From Streptococcus sp. SN-1 (lineage in GTDB: Bacteria; Bacillota; Bacilli; Lactobacillales; Streptococcaceae): a stretch of DNA of 64,000 nucleotides. Every line of letters begins with the position of its first letter. The first letter of the stretch is position 1. Below, piece after piece: positions 16,635-27,723 of the stretch. The position numbers and the translations under genes were made by a program. Below the pieces are notes generated by a model that saw only the letters and a program-made list of their open reading frames with translations, made no database searches and was not told where the DNA came from. Location: the NCBI RefSeq assembly GCF_041154385.1, contig NZ_AP028929.1, positions 1,116,001 through 1,180,000 of the forward strand, written 5' to 3'.

Positions 16635-19600
16635 TCATCCTCTTAAAATCTCGTCTATCTGCTCCGCTTCGATTTGTTTTTGTAAATCATCAATTTTTGT
16701 TTCAATATAGTTTTTATGTTTTATCCACTTTAAACCTATAAAATTTGGTAACAATGATTCGAGAAATTCAATCCAAGCTGAATACATAGGTACTACACTA
16801 CCTGACCAACTCCAAGAAGTAGGTGTTAATGGTATTTTTTCAAAGTCTTCAAACAACGGATTATTCTCATGAAAGAGCAAGATATACTCTTTTTTTCTTT
16901 TGATCTCTAATTTTGATACAACTGAAAATAGGCAATACATTTTTGCTTTATCATTGCAGAATCGTTGAATACATTGTCGAATCCACATATCTTGTCTTTC
17001 TAACAGCTTTTTCTCATTTTGCTTTGGCAATAATAAAGATTCTAAAAAATACGGTACTGACAACCTAGAATATTGATAGTTTCTTATCAACTGCTCAAAG
17101 ATTTTATTATATATTTCTACAAAATCGTCCAAATCAAAAAAGCAACAATGCTTTTCTTGATGGTCGCTAAAGGAGTCACTATTTATTAAATAATCTATAT
17201 ACTTGTCCAGTATAGAAGGTCTAACCGAATATATTTCCTTCAAAAATTGTCCGTCATAATCATGATCTTTATCATATGACAACATAGCATAGTATATTTC
17301 TTCAAGCAATTCTAAATTGCAATTAAATTTTTGAATCACTTCCCTTGGTGTATTATGATGATAATTAAATAACAAGCCAAAATAAATATCCACAATAAAA
17401 GAGGAATACTCTTTTTTATCCAAAATAATTTTGCAACCTTCTATTAATGCTAATTCATCTATTGCATTATACTTATCCAGAAAATCTATATCACGCATTG
17501 ATGATGAGGTAATATATCTGTCAGAAGTATCTTTCAAAAAATCATAAAGCCCTTGTAAATGTTTTTCTGTAATTAATCCCAGCGGTAATTCATGATAATA
17601 TGCATATGTCCAAGCATTTTTCTGACTATATTCTTCACTAATAATAATTTCATACACTTCTGAATCGGATAATAATGAAAATAAATTGTCTACTAGATGG
17701 TATGGATGTAAATTGTTTGGTGTATCGTTTTTGATATAATATTTAATTGCATCAACATACCAATCTGCTTTATCGGAAATAGCATCAAAGGCAATGCCTA
17801 ATCCTTCACCGACCTCCCAATATGAATGGTTATCTAGCTCAGAAATACCGTTGCAAACATCAATTAACTTCTTAAATATCTGTAAATCACAATTCAAAGT
17901 GTAATGATTAATTGATTGCTGCTTTTGTTTTCTATTTTCTTCATAACCAGTTTCTTTATAATCTGGTCCTTTAAGAAGACAATATAATTGAAAGCCCTCT
18001 CCTTCAAAATATTCAGAAAACAAGGATTCACAAGAATAATTCATTCTGTTAAAAACTTGCACTATTTTGTCTGCTAAAAGGTAATTTGCCAATTTATCTG
18101 GTGGAAAATTTAACTTCAAAATTAATTCAATATATTTTAAATCAAATTGTAAAACAGGAATGCTTATATCGTCAACAATGCCACCATAAGAACTAAGAAT
18201 TTCCCTAACTTTTTCTCTATACTTTTCAATTTTACTCAAAGAAGTTAACGATTCCCAAATGAACTCACGATATTTTTCAACACCTTTAGATATAGTTAGT
18301 GGAATCTGATATATGGTTATTGCATTCTTTCGTCCTTCCTCCGCTGGAGAAAAATTTAACTTCAGAAATTTTTCTGCTATCTGCAAAAAAATTATTACAA
18401 TAAATTCTTGTTTCCAATTATTTGAATATTCTATTATTTTTTCAAAAAAAGTTATTTGAGTATAAAAACTATTACGAAAAGAAGCCCTCTGAATACCAAA
18501 ATATATATTAACTGCATGGTAAAATTCCATAAATAAATCTGGTCGCTTTAGATAATATTGAAAAAACAAATCACAAGCGGTTGGCAAATCAGTCATATCT
18601 GCAAATCCACCAAGAATTTTAATGATATCATTTTCCACATGTTGATAATTTTTTCTTTTTTCAGTATCTATATCGATCCATTCACAAATCACTCTTTCTT
18701 CAGATTCAATTTCATTTTGCAAGAGCAAAAGTGTTTCCGTAGGATTAATGCGAAAAAAGACTTTTACAAATTCAAAGAAGATTGGCGATTTTTCTGTTGA
18801 TAATTCATCCCATAATAACTTTATTTCTTTCTCAGCAAAATTTAAAAGTGCCTTATTTTTAAAAATATTAAGTAACGTATTAACAGAAGATACAGTTCTC
18901 TCTCTGTAACTTGAAAAGCAAGCTTTAATCATTTTCGACAAACTAAGTAATTTTTTGTCAAAGAAAATATATTTTAACAAATAATTAGACAAGCATTGAT
19001 CAGAAAAACGAACAGCTTTATCATTACAAATATCGACAATCTCCCGCTCGTGAAGCATACGGATATTTTCAATAAAACTATCTCGATTTAAACCTTTTTC
19101 CTGTAAAATTGGTAAAAGTGCATCAATATAATCTAAATGAATTGCTTCAAGAAAAGCAATTATACCAGAAGTTATACACAGATTTTTGTCTATAAAAAAT
19201 TGATTATTTTCTAAATTAGAACCATAATAATCTTCATATAATTGTGACACATCATCAATAGACTCCAAACGATTTGAACTGCATGCTACTTTCCCAGCAA
19301 GTATAGCAATACGAGTATTTCCTTCTGCAATTCTTATAATTCGTTCTTGATATTCTGAATTCAAAATGCCCAATGAAGCTTCAAGTAATTCCTTAATTTC
19401 ATTCTCTGAAAATACATTTACATTCACAATTTCATAAGAAGTGATTGCTCGAACATCGTTTATCACTTTTTGAAGTGCATAATCCCTTACTGTAATAAGT
19501 ATTTTTACATTATATCCCTCTGATTTCATACTAATGTATCGGATAACATGCTGCAGTCCTGACAATTGATTGGCATCATCAATAAAAAGAAAATAATCTC

Positions 19601-20369
19601 CTGGTTTATCTAAAAAAAGTTTTAAATCCTCGTATATTGGTAATGCATTACTATGAATACAGTAAATCTTTTCATTCTTAGCATCTGCATGATTTTTTAC
19701 ATAATGCAAAGCTAAACGTGTTTTCCCCGTACCTGATGAACCACTAAGTATAACAACATCCACTTTAAGATAAGCATTGATGATATCTTGAAATTCTTTT
19801 TCTCTGAATAGAAATTTAGTGTCAATTGGAGCAGCCATTCTATTTGCATTGTAACTATTAATAAATTCATCATATGATTGAATTTGATCTGTACTTATTG
19901 ATATTCCCAAAAAATCACGTGAAAGATTATGATGAAAAAGATATATATCTTCTGCAAGCTTATCAATTCCAATAATTACAAGCTTAATTCCAACATCTTC
20001 ACACAGTTTTTTTACTTCACTATCTTGAAAGGGTGTAAGGTTTGATGAAGTATGACAATAAATAATTTCAGAGATTTTGTCATATGGAACACCTGTCTTT
20101 GCTGTATCAAGACATTTTTCAAGGTCATCCCTAATTTTTGCAAATAAATTTGTCCTTTGAGTTGTGTATTCAACAAAAACATACTTTTCATTTGATGCAA
20201 TAAAATATGTATCAGGTGTACCTAAAGTAGTCTTACGTGTACCCGCTTCTCCACCAAGAGATACTATACTCGGATAGCCCGTTTTATATAAATAAGAATC
20301 ACAAAGATTTTGAAATGAACCTGCATCCAGTTGTAGTATTTTTTGTTTAATACTTTCAATATTAGCCAC
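16635..20369 (-). CDS. Nuclease-STAND ATPase, putative phage-defence protein (nSTAND3-type)
   Basis: 1244 residues in three parts. Residues ~1-150: restriction-endonuclease-like fold, with GTPDTYF (50-56) and FVEYTTQ (65-71) in the positions of the PD-(D/E)xK acids. Residues ~190-430: STAND NTPase with Walker A GSSGTGKT (210-217), Walker B FLFIDDAN (260-267), sensor ILITVRDY (~290-297) and a winged-helix region. Residues ~430-1244: a long helical array with no enzyme motifs, the likely sensor. This layout is that of predicted conflict NTPases (nSTAND3 with fused REase; related in principle to Avs proteins): target binding would trigger oligomerisation and DNA cleavage. The start is GTG after GGGGGA. 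It lies 28 bases behind the rumA-tail remnant, inside the repeat-bounded island. Defence is inference. Confidence 0.7.
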   Translation of the reverse strand: MANIESIKQKILQLDAGSFQNLCDSYLYKTGYPSIVSLGGEAGTRKTTLGTPDTYFIASNEKYVFVEYTTQRTNLFAKIRDDLEKCLDTAKTGVPYDKISEIIYCHTSSNLTPFQDSEVKKLCEDVGIKLVIIGIDKLAEDIYLFHHNLSRDFLGISISTDQIQSYDEFINSYNANRMAAPIDTKFLFREKEFQDIINAYLKVDVVILSGSSGTGKTRLALHYVKNHADAKNEKIYCIHSNALPIYEDLKLFLDKPGDYFLFIDDANQLSGLQHVIRYISMKSEGYNVKILITVRDYALQKVINDVRAITSYEIVNVNVFSENEIKELLEASLGILNSEYQERIIRIAEGNTRIAILAGKVACSSNRLESIDDVSQLYEDYYGSNLENNQFFIDKNLCITSGIIAFLEAIHLDYIDALLPILQEKGLNRDSFIENIRMLHEREIVDICNDKAVRFSDQCLSNYLLKYIFFDKKLLSLSKMIKACFSSYRERTVSSVNTLLNIFKNKALLNFAEKEIKLLWDELSTEKSPIFFEFVKVFFRINPTETLLLLQNEIESEERVICEWIDIDTEKRKNYQHVENDIIKILGGFADMTDLPTACDLFFQYYLKRPDLFMEFYHAVNIYFGIQRASFRNSFYTQITFFEKIIEYSNNWKQEFIVIIFLQIAEKFLKLNFSPAEEGRKNAITIYQIPLTISKGVEKYREFIWESLTSLSKIEKYREKVREILSSYGGIVDDISIPVLQFDLKYIELILKLNFPPDKLANYLLADKIVQVFNRMNYSCESLFSEYFEGEGFQLYCLLKGPDYKETGYEENRKQKQQSINHYTLNCDLQIFKKLIDVCNGISELDNHSYWEVGEGLGIAFDAISDKADWYVDAIKYYIKNDTPNNLHPYHLVDNLFSLLSDSEVYEIIISEEYSQKNAWTYAYYHELPLGLITEKHLQGLYDFLKDTSDRYITSSSMRDIDFLDKYNAIDELALIEGCKIILDKKEYSSFIVDIYFGLLFNYHHNTPREVIQKFNCNLELLEEIYYAMLSYDKDHDYDGQFLKEIYSVRPSILDKYIDYLINSDSFSDHQEKHCCFFDLDDFVEIYNKIFEQLIRNYQYSRLSVPYFLESLLLPKQNEKKLLERQDMWIRQCIQRFCNDKAKMYCLFSVVSKLEIKRKKEYILLFHENNPLFEDFEKIPLTPTSWSWSGSVVPMYSAWIEFLESLLPNFIGLKWIKHKNYIETKIDDLQKQIEAEQIDEILRG

Positions 20370-20397
20370 TGTCTATAATCCCCCTATTGTTTTAATA

Positions 20398-20722
20398 TTA
20401 CAACATCTTAAAATGCTTAAACGCATCCAAAATAGCTTCTTCCTTTTCAATTGGATACTGTGGAACTTTCTGATTCTCATTTTTTGAAATATTATAGTGT
20501 TCCTTAACCTCTAAACCATGCTTTTTCTTCACTTGTGCAATATAAAGTGTCGATACCTTAAACCCAAACGTTTCAAAAACATAGTTTTGAATTTGTTTAT
20601 ATGTTGCCTTGCTTTCAGCACTCGTTAAATCAATATATCCATCGGAAGTTCCATACTAATATATTTCTTAGAATCTAGTTTGGAAAGCAACACAATTGTC
20701 TCAACATGATGCGTCTGCTTGA
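20398..20722 (-). pseudogene. Element-borne rumA C-terminal tail, frameshifted
   Basis: Read on the minus strand, it starts KQTHHVETIVLLSKLDSKKY, equivalent to the last residues of RumA-type methylases ([11 protein letters not shown] in the intact gene). It continues, after a frameshift near 20625-20635, as IDLTSAESKATYKQIQNYV ... YIAQVKKKHGLE and ends AILDAFKHFKML. I recall this tail domain from integrative elements that insert in the rumA 3' end and replace it. It is a scar of such an element, not a working gene. Confidence 0.6.
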
Positions 20723-20742
20723 CTCAAAAGGTTTGGGGAATC

Positions 20743-22122
<1,380 letters not shown>

Positions 22123-22206
22123 CTATTGGCCGACAAAAAAGACGGCAACGTTACGGTTACCATCTATTATACCATGAAATTTGTAATCAGATTCTCTTTA
22201 TCTATG

Positions 22207-22764
22207 CTAGTTCATTTCTTTAAATGCTGCTTCTGCATCCGCGTTGCTGATAACACCAAATTGTATCTTTCCAATCTTTCCTTGACTGTCAATCAGGTAT
22301 TCTGTAGGAATGCTTCGAATTTGATAAGCTTGGAAGGTGGTTGCTTTGGTATCATAAAGCACTGGGATATCCTTATAACCTTGATCTTGGAACCATTGTG
22401 GGAATTGCTCGACAGTTTTTTCACCTTGAATACCCGGTGCAATGACACTAAGAATTTCAAAATCGCGATCTGGTTTTGCAGCTAATTCCATCAACTCAGG
22501 CATACTTTTCTTACATGGACCACACCAGGAAGCCCAAAACTTCAAATAGACTTTTTTACCCTTATAATCCGATAACTTAACTTCTTTACCATCCATGGAT
22601 TGCAAGGTGAAGTCTGGAGCATCTTTTCCAACAGCAATTTGTTGTACAGTCGTTTGTTGTTTTGGCTGTTGTGCTGCTTGAGTCTTTTTAGTTTCTTCCT
22701 CACCACAGGCCATCAATACAACTAATGATAAAAAGCTTAAACCAGCAAACATTACTTTTTTCAT
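22207..22764 (-). CDS. etrx2: Extracellular thioredoxin-like lipoprotein (TlpA/Etrx)
   Basis: Surface-anchored reductase. The signal peptide ends in the lipobox LMAC, so Cys20 would be lipidated. A glutamine-rich linker (~25-45) leads to a TlpA-type thioredoxin domain with active site WCGPC (Cys81, Cys84) and a cis-proline loop SIPTEYLID near residue 155. It takes electrons from CcdA, encoded 11 bases upstream, and passes them to outside partners such as methionine sulfoxide reductase. Pneumococcus has two such pairs; this one lacks an adjacent msrAB, which favours Etrx2. That choice is an inference. Confidence 0.8.
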   Translation of the reverse strand: MKKVMFAGLSFLSLVVLMACGEEETKKTQAAQQPKQQTTVQQIAVGKDAPDFTLQSMDGKEVKLSDYKGKKVYLKFWASWCGPCKKSMPELMELAAKPDRDFEILSVIAPGIQGEKTVEQFPQWFQDQGYKDIPVLYDTKATTFQAYQIRSIPTEYLIDSQGKIGKIQFGVISNADAEAAFKEMN

Positions 22765-22775
22765 CTTTTTCTCCT

Positions 22776-23483
22776 TTATTCAAAAATTCCAGCTAGAACA
22801 TTTACTTGTCCTAATAGTAACAAAATTCCCATTAAAATAATGAGGAAACCACCAATTTTCTTTAGTAGCATCATATGGCGCTTGAGTTTACTAAAATAAG
22901 GCATCACTACTCCTGAAGCTAGGGCCAAGACCAAGAAAGGAATGGCCATACCCAGAGTGTAAATAAGAGTATAGATAGCCCCTTGCCAAGCGCCATTGCC
23001 TCCAGAAGCCGCAAGTGCTAAAACAGAACTTAAAACTGGACCAATACAAGGCGTCCAACCAAAGCTAAAGGTAATACCAAGTAAAAAGGCTGACCAATAA
23101 CGATTGGCTGCTGATTGCTTGAAGGTAAAGCTTTTTTGAATCTCTAATTTCTTAAAATGAAAAATTTCCATCTGGTGAAGTCCCAAAATGATAATAATTG
23201 TTCCCATGATATATCGAAACCAATTTGCATAGAGAATATTACCAAAGTAACCAGCACCAAATCCTAAGATAAAGAAAATGAGAGAGATACCTGCAATAAA
23301 GCAAAGTGTTCGAATCAAACCTGACCAGAGAACCTTTCTCCCAAATAAAGAAAAACTTTTTGCGCTTTCCTGATCATCCAATAAAATTCCAGCATAAACT
23401 GGCAGAAGAGGAAAAATACAGGGAGAAAAGAAGGACAAGACCCCTGCTAAAAAAACGGAGATTGAAAATACTAGCGTTTCCAA
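22776..23483 (-). CDS. ccdA: Cytochrome c biogenesis protein CcdA, thiol electron carrier
   Basis: Polytopic membrane protein of 235 residues with six hydrophobic helices, carrying reducing equivalents from cytoplasmic thioredoxin across the membrane. Family signs are LSFFSPCIFPLLPVYAG near the N-terminus (one redox Cys in the SPC/P motif) and SFGWTPCIGPVL in the second half (the other Cys). Length is normal. It is the first gene of a two-gene unit with the thioredoxin-like lipoprotein, to which it would deliver electrons. Confidence 0.9.
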   Translation of the reverse strand: METLVFSISVFLAGVLSFFSPCIFPLLPVYAGILLDDQESAKSFSLFGRKVLWSGLIRTLCFIAGISLIFFILGFGAGYFGNILYANWFRYIMGTIIIILGLHQMEIFHFKKLEIQKSFTFKQSAANRYWSAFLLGITFSFGWTPCIGPVLSSVLALAASGGNGAWQGAIYTLIYTLGMAIPFLVLALASGVVMPYFSKLKRHMMLLKKIGGFLIILMGILLLLGQVNVLAGIFE

Positions 23484-23691
23484 TAAAGAACCAACTTTCT
23501 TAAGAATTTAAACCTATTGTACTATAAATATTAAAATTTGTATCAAGTTTGCTACGGTTAACTGTTTTTGTCATTATATTATATGAAACAAACCCTTTAA
23601 TAGTACACTATGTTTTCTAAAACATTGTTAGAAATTGATTTGAATTTCTCAATCAAATTGTTCGGTTTTTTCATTTCACTATAGATAAAAG

Positions 23692-23735
23692 AAAAAATTG
23701 AAGAAAATTGTCCAAAGAGCCACTTTTTCTTCAAT
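23692..23735 (-). terminator. Terminator of the murA-map operon
   Basis: Minus strand ATTGAAGAAAA ... TTTTCTTCAAT, an 11-bp perfect stem with a 17-base loop, followed by TTTTTTC. It lies just after the map stop at 23751. Confidence 0.75.
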
Positions 23736-23750
23736 CTACTTTTACTTATT

Positions 23751-24611
23751 TTAATAAGTCCCTTCTTCACCTTGGCTAGTCAAGATTACCGGACCATCCT
23801 TAGTAATGACAAATTGGTGTTCATATTGACAAGATAGGCCACCGTCAATGGTCTTATGCGCCCAACCAGTCTTCATATCTGTATCAATTTCCCAATCGCC
23901 TGTATTAATCATCGGTTCAATGGTTAAGACCATTCCTTCACGAAGACGGAGTCCACGACCAGCAATACCATAGTTAGGAACCATTGGTTCTTCGTGCATA
24001 GTTGGGCCAACACCATGACCAACCAAATCACGCACTACACCGTAACCACGGCTTTCAGCGTATTCTTGAATAGCCGCACCGATATCCCCGATACGGTTCC
24101 CAACAACAGCTTGCTCAATCCCCTTGTACATAGCTTCTTTGGTTACATCCATCAAGTTTTTCACTTCTTCGGACGGTGTACCTACAGCATAAGCCCAACA
24201 TGAGTCTGCAAGACCACCAGAATAGCTCTGAGTGTATTTCTTCATTTGCTCAACATTGTTGAAGTTTAATTTTGAGACATTCAGGTCAGATTTAGCAATA
24301 GGACCTCCCAAAACCATATCAACTTTGAGCAAATCACCATCTTTCAAAATATAGTGACGAGGGAAGGCATGAGCTACTTCATCGTTAAGAGAGCAGCAGG
24401 TAGCATAAGGATAGTCCATCATGGCACCGTCAACCCCAATCTGAAGTGGAAGGAAATTTTCTTCCTTGCAACGACGTCGGACATACTCTTCAACTTCCCA
24501 CATATCTACGCCTGGCTTAATCAAATCACGCAAGCCAATATGGATACTTGCTAAAAAATCACCGGCCTTGTCCATAGCTTCGATTTCACGAGCTGATTTT
24601 AATGTTATCAT
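23751..24611 (-). CDS. map: Methionine aminopeptidase, type I
   Basis: Removes the initiator methionine from new proteins; cytoplasmic and normally essential. The 286 residues have the pita-bread fold signatures: KSAREIEAMDKAG at the N-terminus, metal ligands in DGDLLKVDMVLG, GHGVGPTMHEEPMVPNYG (His and Glu), GMVLTIEPMI and YEHQFVIT. There is a slightly long insertion (~115-155, KSDLNVSKLNFNNV...) as in other streptococcal enzymes. It is the last gene of the murA-GNAT-CBS-map unit, 15 bases after the preceding gene. Confidence 0.93.
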   Translation of the reverse strand: MITLKSAREIEAMDKAGDFLASIHIGLRDLIKPGVDMWEVEEYVRRRCKEENFLPLQIGVDGAMMDYPYATCCSLNDEVAHAFPRHYILKDGDLLKVDMVLGGPIAKSDLNVSKLNFNNVEQMKKYTQSYSGGLADSCWAYAVGTPSEEVKNLMDVTKEAMYKGIEQAVVGNRIGDIGAAIQEYAESRGYGVVRDLVGHGVGPTMHEEPMVPNYGIAGRGLRLREGMVLTIEPMINTGDWEIDTDMKTGWAHKTIDGGLSCQYEHQFVITKDGPVILTSQGEEGTY

Positions 24612-24626
24612 TTTTTCTCCTAGTTT

Positions 24627-25904
24627 CTAATTAATTTTAACAGTCACATTTGCCTTTGAAACAATCTGATGACCATGATAAATATCGTAATCAATAATAG
24701 CTGATCGTCTAGTATGGTGGATAATGCGTGCTTGAATGCGCAGTATATCATCTATCTGAACAGCCTGCAAAAAGTAGATCAGCATTTGCTCGATGATGAG
24801 ATTGCGACCACTATTCACAACTAAATCTTGGGTCATATGAGTCAGTATCTCTGCCAATACACCGTTAGCTAAAACACCGTTTTTCTCAAGCATAAAGGGT
24901 TCCACTGTAATCACTACTTCATCATGGTGATAAGCGAGTTTTTGACCAATCTGCTCAGAAAAAGTTGGTAGAGCCGAAACTTGAGAACGACTCATCTTCT
25001 CCATGACATCTCGCCGTGTCACAACTCCAAGCAAGGTTTGATTATTCCGGACAACCGGTACCATTTCAAAGTCTTCAGCAATCATCCGTTGACTCACATT
25101 GGCAATATTTGTCGATAATCCAACTAAAAATAGACTACGAGACATGACCTTATCAATTGTGGTACTTGGTGACTTATCACCCGCATCTCTCATAGTAACA
25201 ACCCCAACAACGACCTGATGTTGATTGATAACAGGGAAACGACTGCTACGATTCTTACGAACCAAATCCAAATAATCTTTAACGGTGTCGGTCTCTCTCA
25301 GAAAACCATACTCATGACTCGGACGATAAAGTTTCTCAACTGTCAGAATATCAGTCTTGATTTGAACATTTGACAAGGCTTTATTAATCATGGTCGCGAC
25401 AGTGAAAGTATCATGCTTGCTTCTCAGAACAGGAATTCCTTTTTGATTGGCCAGTTTAAGCACATCATCATGAACATGAAATCCTCCTGTCACAAGAACA
25501 GCATTTTCATTTTCAAGTGCTAACAGTTGGATACGGGTACGGTCTCCGACAATCAAGAGTCCCCCATCGTGAAGGTAAGACAAGATATTTTGTTCAGTCA
25601 TGGCACCAATTGAAAACTTACTAAATTCTCTCTCTAAACCTTCTTGCCCAGCCAAAACCTCAGAAGAAGTCACTTCTGCAATTTCAGCAAAAGTTAATCT
25701 TTCAATCGCAACTTTCTGGGATTTAACACGGATAGTACCACTTCTTGGGCGGGTCTCCACAATTCCACGATTTTCAGCTTCTTTGATAGCACGATAGGCC
25801 GTTCCATCACTGACTCCCAGATGGTTGGAAATGCTACGAACACTGACCCTTTTACCTACTGGTAATTCCTCCAAATAGCTTAGAATTTCCTGATGCTTAC
25901 TCAT
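24627..25904 (-). CDS. HTH-DRTGG-CBS-hotdog regulatory protein (YtoI-like)
   Basis: 425 residues in four modules: an N-terminal GntR-like winged helix (~1-65, VSVRSISNHLGVSDGTAYRA), a DRTGG domain (~70-185), two CBS domains (~195-305, SRFPVINQHQVVVGVVTM and DFEMVPVVRNNQTLLGVVTR) that would bind an adenine nucleotide, and a C-terminal hotdog thioesterase-like domain (~310-425). This is the architecture of Bacillus YtoI. It suggests a transcription factor that reads energy state, but target and ligand are unknown. It overlaps the GNAT gene by 8 bases and is the third gene of the murA operon. Confidence 0.85.
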   Translation of the reverse strand: MSKHQEILSYLEELPVGKRVSVRSISNHLGVSDGTAYRAIKEAENRGIVETRPRSGTIRVKSQKVAIERLTFAEIAEVTSSEVLAGQEGLEREFSKFSIGAMTEQNILSYLHDGGLLIVGDRTRIQLLALENENAVLVTGGFHVHDDVLKLANQKGIPVLRSKHDTFTVATMINKALSNVQIKTDILTVEKLYRPSHEYGFLRETDTVKDYLDLVRKNRSSRFPVINQHQVVVGVVTMRDAGDKSPSTTIDKVMSRSLFLVGLSTNIANVSQRMIAEDFEMVPVVRNNQTLLGVVTRRDVMEKMSRSQVSALPTFSEQIGQKLAYHHDEVVITVEPFMLEKNGVLANGVLAEILTHMTQDLVVNSGRNLIIEQMLIYFLQAVQIDDILRIQARIIHHTRRSAIIDYDIYHGHQIVSKANVTVKIN

Positions 25905-26454
25905 TGAATTCTCCTTTTACATACCGAAATTCAAGATAATCCCGCATTTTTCTTGTGTAGCGATCACTTCCCTTAAACTGACGGAACAAACGAAATCCAG
26001 ACTTAAGAGCAACTCTTTGGCTAGCTTCATTTTCAAGGTGGGTAATAATGGACAATTGTTTTAAACCAAATTCCTCAAAAGAAAGTTGACAAATTTTTCT
26101 AACAACCTCTGTCATAAATCCTTGAGACCAAGCATCTTTTCTCAAAAAATAGCCAAGTTCTGCTTCTTTTTTAATTTCATCTAACTTTTCAAACTTAACA
26201 GAACCAATCATTTTTTCAGTTTTCTGGTCACAAATTGCCCACACTCCCAAAGGGGACTTCATAAAGTAATTTGCTAATGCATATTGACTTTCTTCCAGAC
26301 TTGCCTGAGTTGGGAAAATAAATTGAAGATTTTCAGGATTTGAGGCTATCTCATGGAAGTCTTGACTATCACTAAAAAAGAAAGGACGCAAATACAAGCG
26401 ATCCGTTTCAAAAAAAGAAAACATTGCTAATTTGGTCCAAATATTCATAAACAC
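25897..26454 (-). CDS. GNAT-family acetyltransferase (RimJ/RimL-like)
   Basis: 185 residues, cytoplasmic; transfers an acetyl group from acetyl-CoA to an amine, often a protein N-terminus in this subgroup. Seen: ETDRLYLRPF at the start, the strand EAELGYFLRKDAWSQGFMTE with the acetyl-CoA loop near residue 100, FGLKQLSIITHLENEAS and VALKSGFRLF, all typical of the RimL class. It starts 9 bases after murA and overlaps the next gene. Substrate unknown. Confidence 0.85.
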   Translation of the reverse strand: MFMNIWTKLAMFSFFETDRLYLRPFFFSDSQDFHEIASNPENLQFIFPTQASLEESQYALANYFMKSPLGVWAICDQKTEKMIGSVKFEKLDEIKKEAELGYFLRKDAWSQGFMTEVVRKICQLSFEEFGLKQLSIITHLENEASQRVALKSGFRLFRQFKGSDRYTRKMRDYLEFRYVKGEFNE

Positions 26455-26463
26455 CTCTACGGT

Positions 26464-27723
26464 TTAATCCTCAACAAGTGTAATATCCGCTCCTAGATTA
26501 CGTAATTTTTCAATAATATCAGAATAACCACGTAAGATAAACTCGATATTGGTAATTTCAGTTTTACCTTCAGCCATAAGCCCAGCAATGACTAGTGCAG
26601 CCCCAGCTCGTAGGTCAGTCGCTTTAACACTGGCCCCACGCAAATCACGTCCACCTGTGTACAAAATATGACCATTTGTTGTCGAAATGTCCGCATCCAT
26701 CTTTGCTAGTTCAAAAACATGATTTACACGTTTTTCGTAAATCGTATCGACAATTGTACCACGACCATTCGCTCTTAGTAAAAGTGGAGTAATCGGTTGT
26801 TGCAAATCAGTTGCAAAGCCTGGGTAAGGAGCTGTCTTAATATTGATTGCTTTCAAATTAGACTGCTCTTCGACAAAAATGCTGTCTTCAGATACAGTCA
26901 TTCTCACTCCCATTTCTTCCAGCTTAGCAATAAATCCTTCTAGGTGTTCGTAAAGAACATTATTTATACGAATCCCCTTGCCGACTGCAGCAGCTAAAGA
27001 AATATATGTTCCAGCTTCGATACGGTCTGGAATCACCTGATGACGGGTTCCATGTAATCTTTCAACACCATCAATAATGATGATATTAGTTCCTGCACCG
27101 CGGATATGGGCTCCCATATTATTCAAGAGGGTAGCTACATCAATAATTTCAGGTTCACGGGCTGCATTTTCAATAATAGTACGACCATTCGCTTTAACCG
27201 CAGCAATCATCGTATTGATCGTTGCCCCTACACTAACCGTGTCCATGTAAATACTTGCACCATGAAGTCCTGTATCTTTAGCAGATAACTTCATGTTATC
27301 TCCCTCGTAGCTAACAGTGGCACCTATGGCTTCAAATGCCTTAAGGTGTAAGTCGATCGGACGAGGACCTAGATCGCATCCTCCCGGTAGACCAACTGTC
27401 GCTTCACCAAAACGGCCTAAGAGGCTCCCATAAAAATAGTAAGATGCACGAAGACTGTTAATTTTACCATAAGGCATTGGAATATTTTGAACACCTCTTG
27501 GATCAATCTCCAAGACATCGTCATAACGCTTAACAGTAGCTCCCATCAATTCCATAATTTCGACAAGACTTGCTACATCCGAAATATCTGGAACGCAATC
27601 CAAAGTCACCACATCATCAGCCAATATAATAGCTGGAATTAAGGCCACAACGCTATTTTTAGCACCACTAATAGTGATTTCACCTTGTAGTGGTAATCCA
27701 CCATTGATAACAATTTTTCTCAT
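26464..27723 (-). CDS. murA: UDP-N-acetylglucosamine 1-carboxyvinyltransferase
   Basis: First committed step of peptidoglycan precursor synthesis, joining enolpyruvate to UDP-GlcNAc in the cytoplasm. 419 residues with the two-lobed EPSP-synthase fold. Lys22-Asn23 (SGAKNS) bind substrate, Cys116 in [12 protein letters not shown] is the fosfomycin target, and [11 protein letters not shown] is the C-terminal signature. Streptococci have two such genes (murA and murZ); by its neighbours map and the CBS gene this is the copy linked to map, and the letter is a convention I cannot settle. It heads a four-gene unit. Confidence 0.93.
   Translation of the reverse strand: MRKIVINGGLPLQGEITISGAKNSVVALIPAIILADDVVTLDCVPDISDVASLVEIMELMGATVKRYDDVLEIDPRGVQNIPMPYGKINSLRASYYFYGSLLGRFGEATVGLPGGCDLGPRPIDLHLKAFEAIGATVSYEGDNMKLSAKDTGLHGASIYMDTVSVGATINTMIAAVKANGRTIIENAAREPEIIDVATLLNNMGAHIRGAGTNIIIIDGVERLHGTRHQVIPDRIEAGTYISLAAAVGKGIRINNVLYEHLEGFIAKLEEMGVRMTVSEDSIFVEEQSNLKAINIKTAPYPGFATDLQQPITPLLLRANGRGTIVDTIYEKRVNHVFELAKMDADISTTNGHILYTGGRDLRGASVKATDLRAGAALVIAGLMAEGKTEITNIEFILRGYSDIIEKLRNLGADITLVED

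Noticed and set aside
16635..20369. Assignment of the STAND protein to a named Avs type
   Set aside because: Walker motifs and the nuclease-like N-terminus are seen, but the residue pattern and length do not let me match one Avs subtype by eye.
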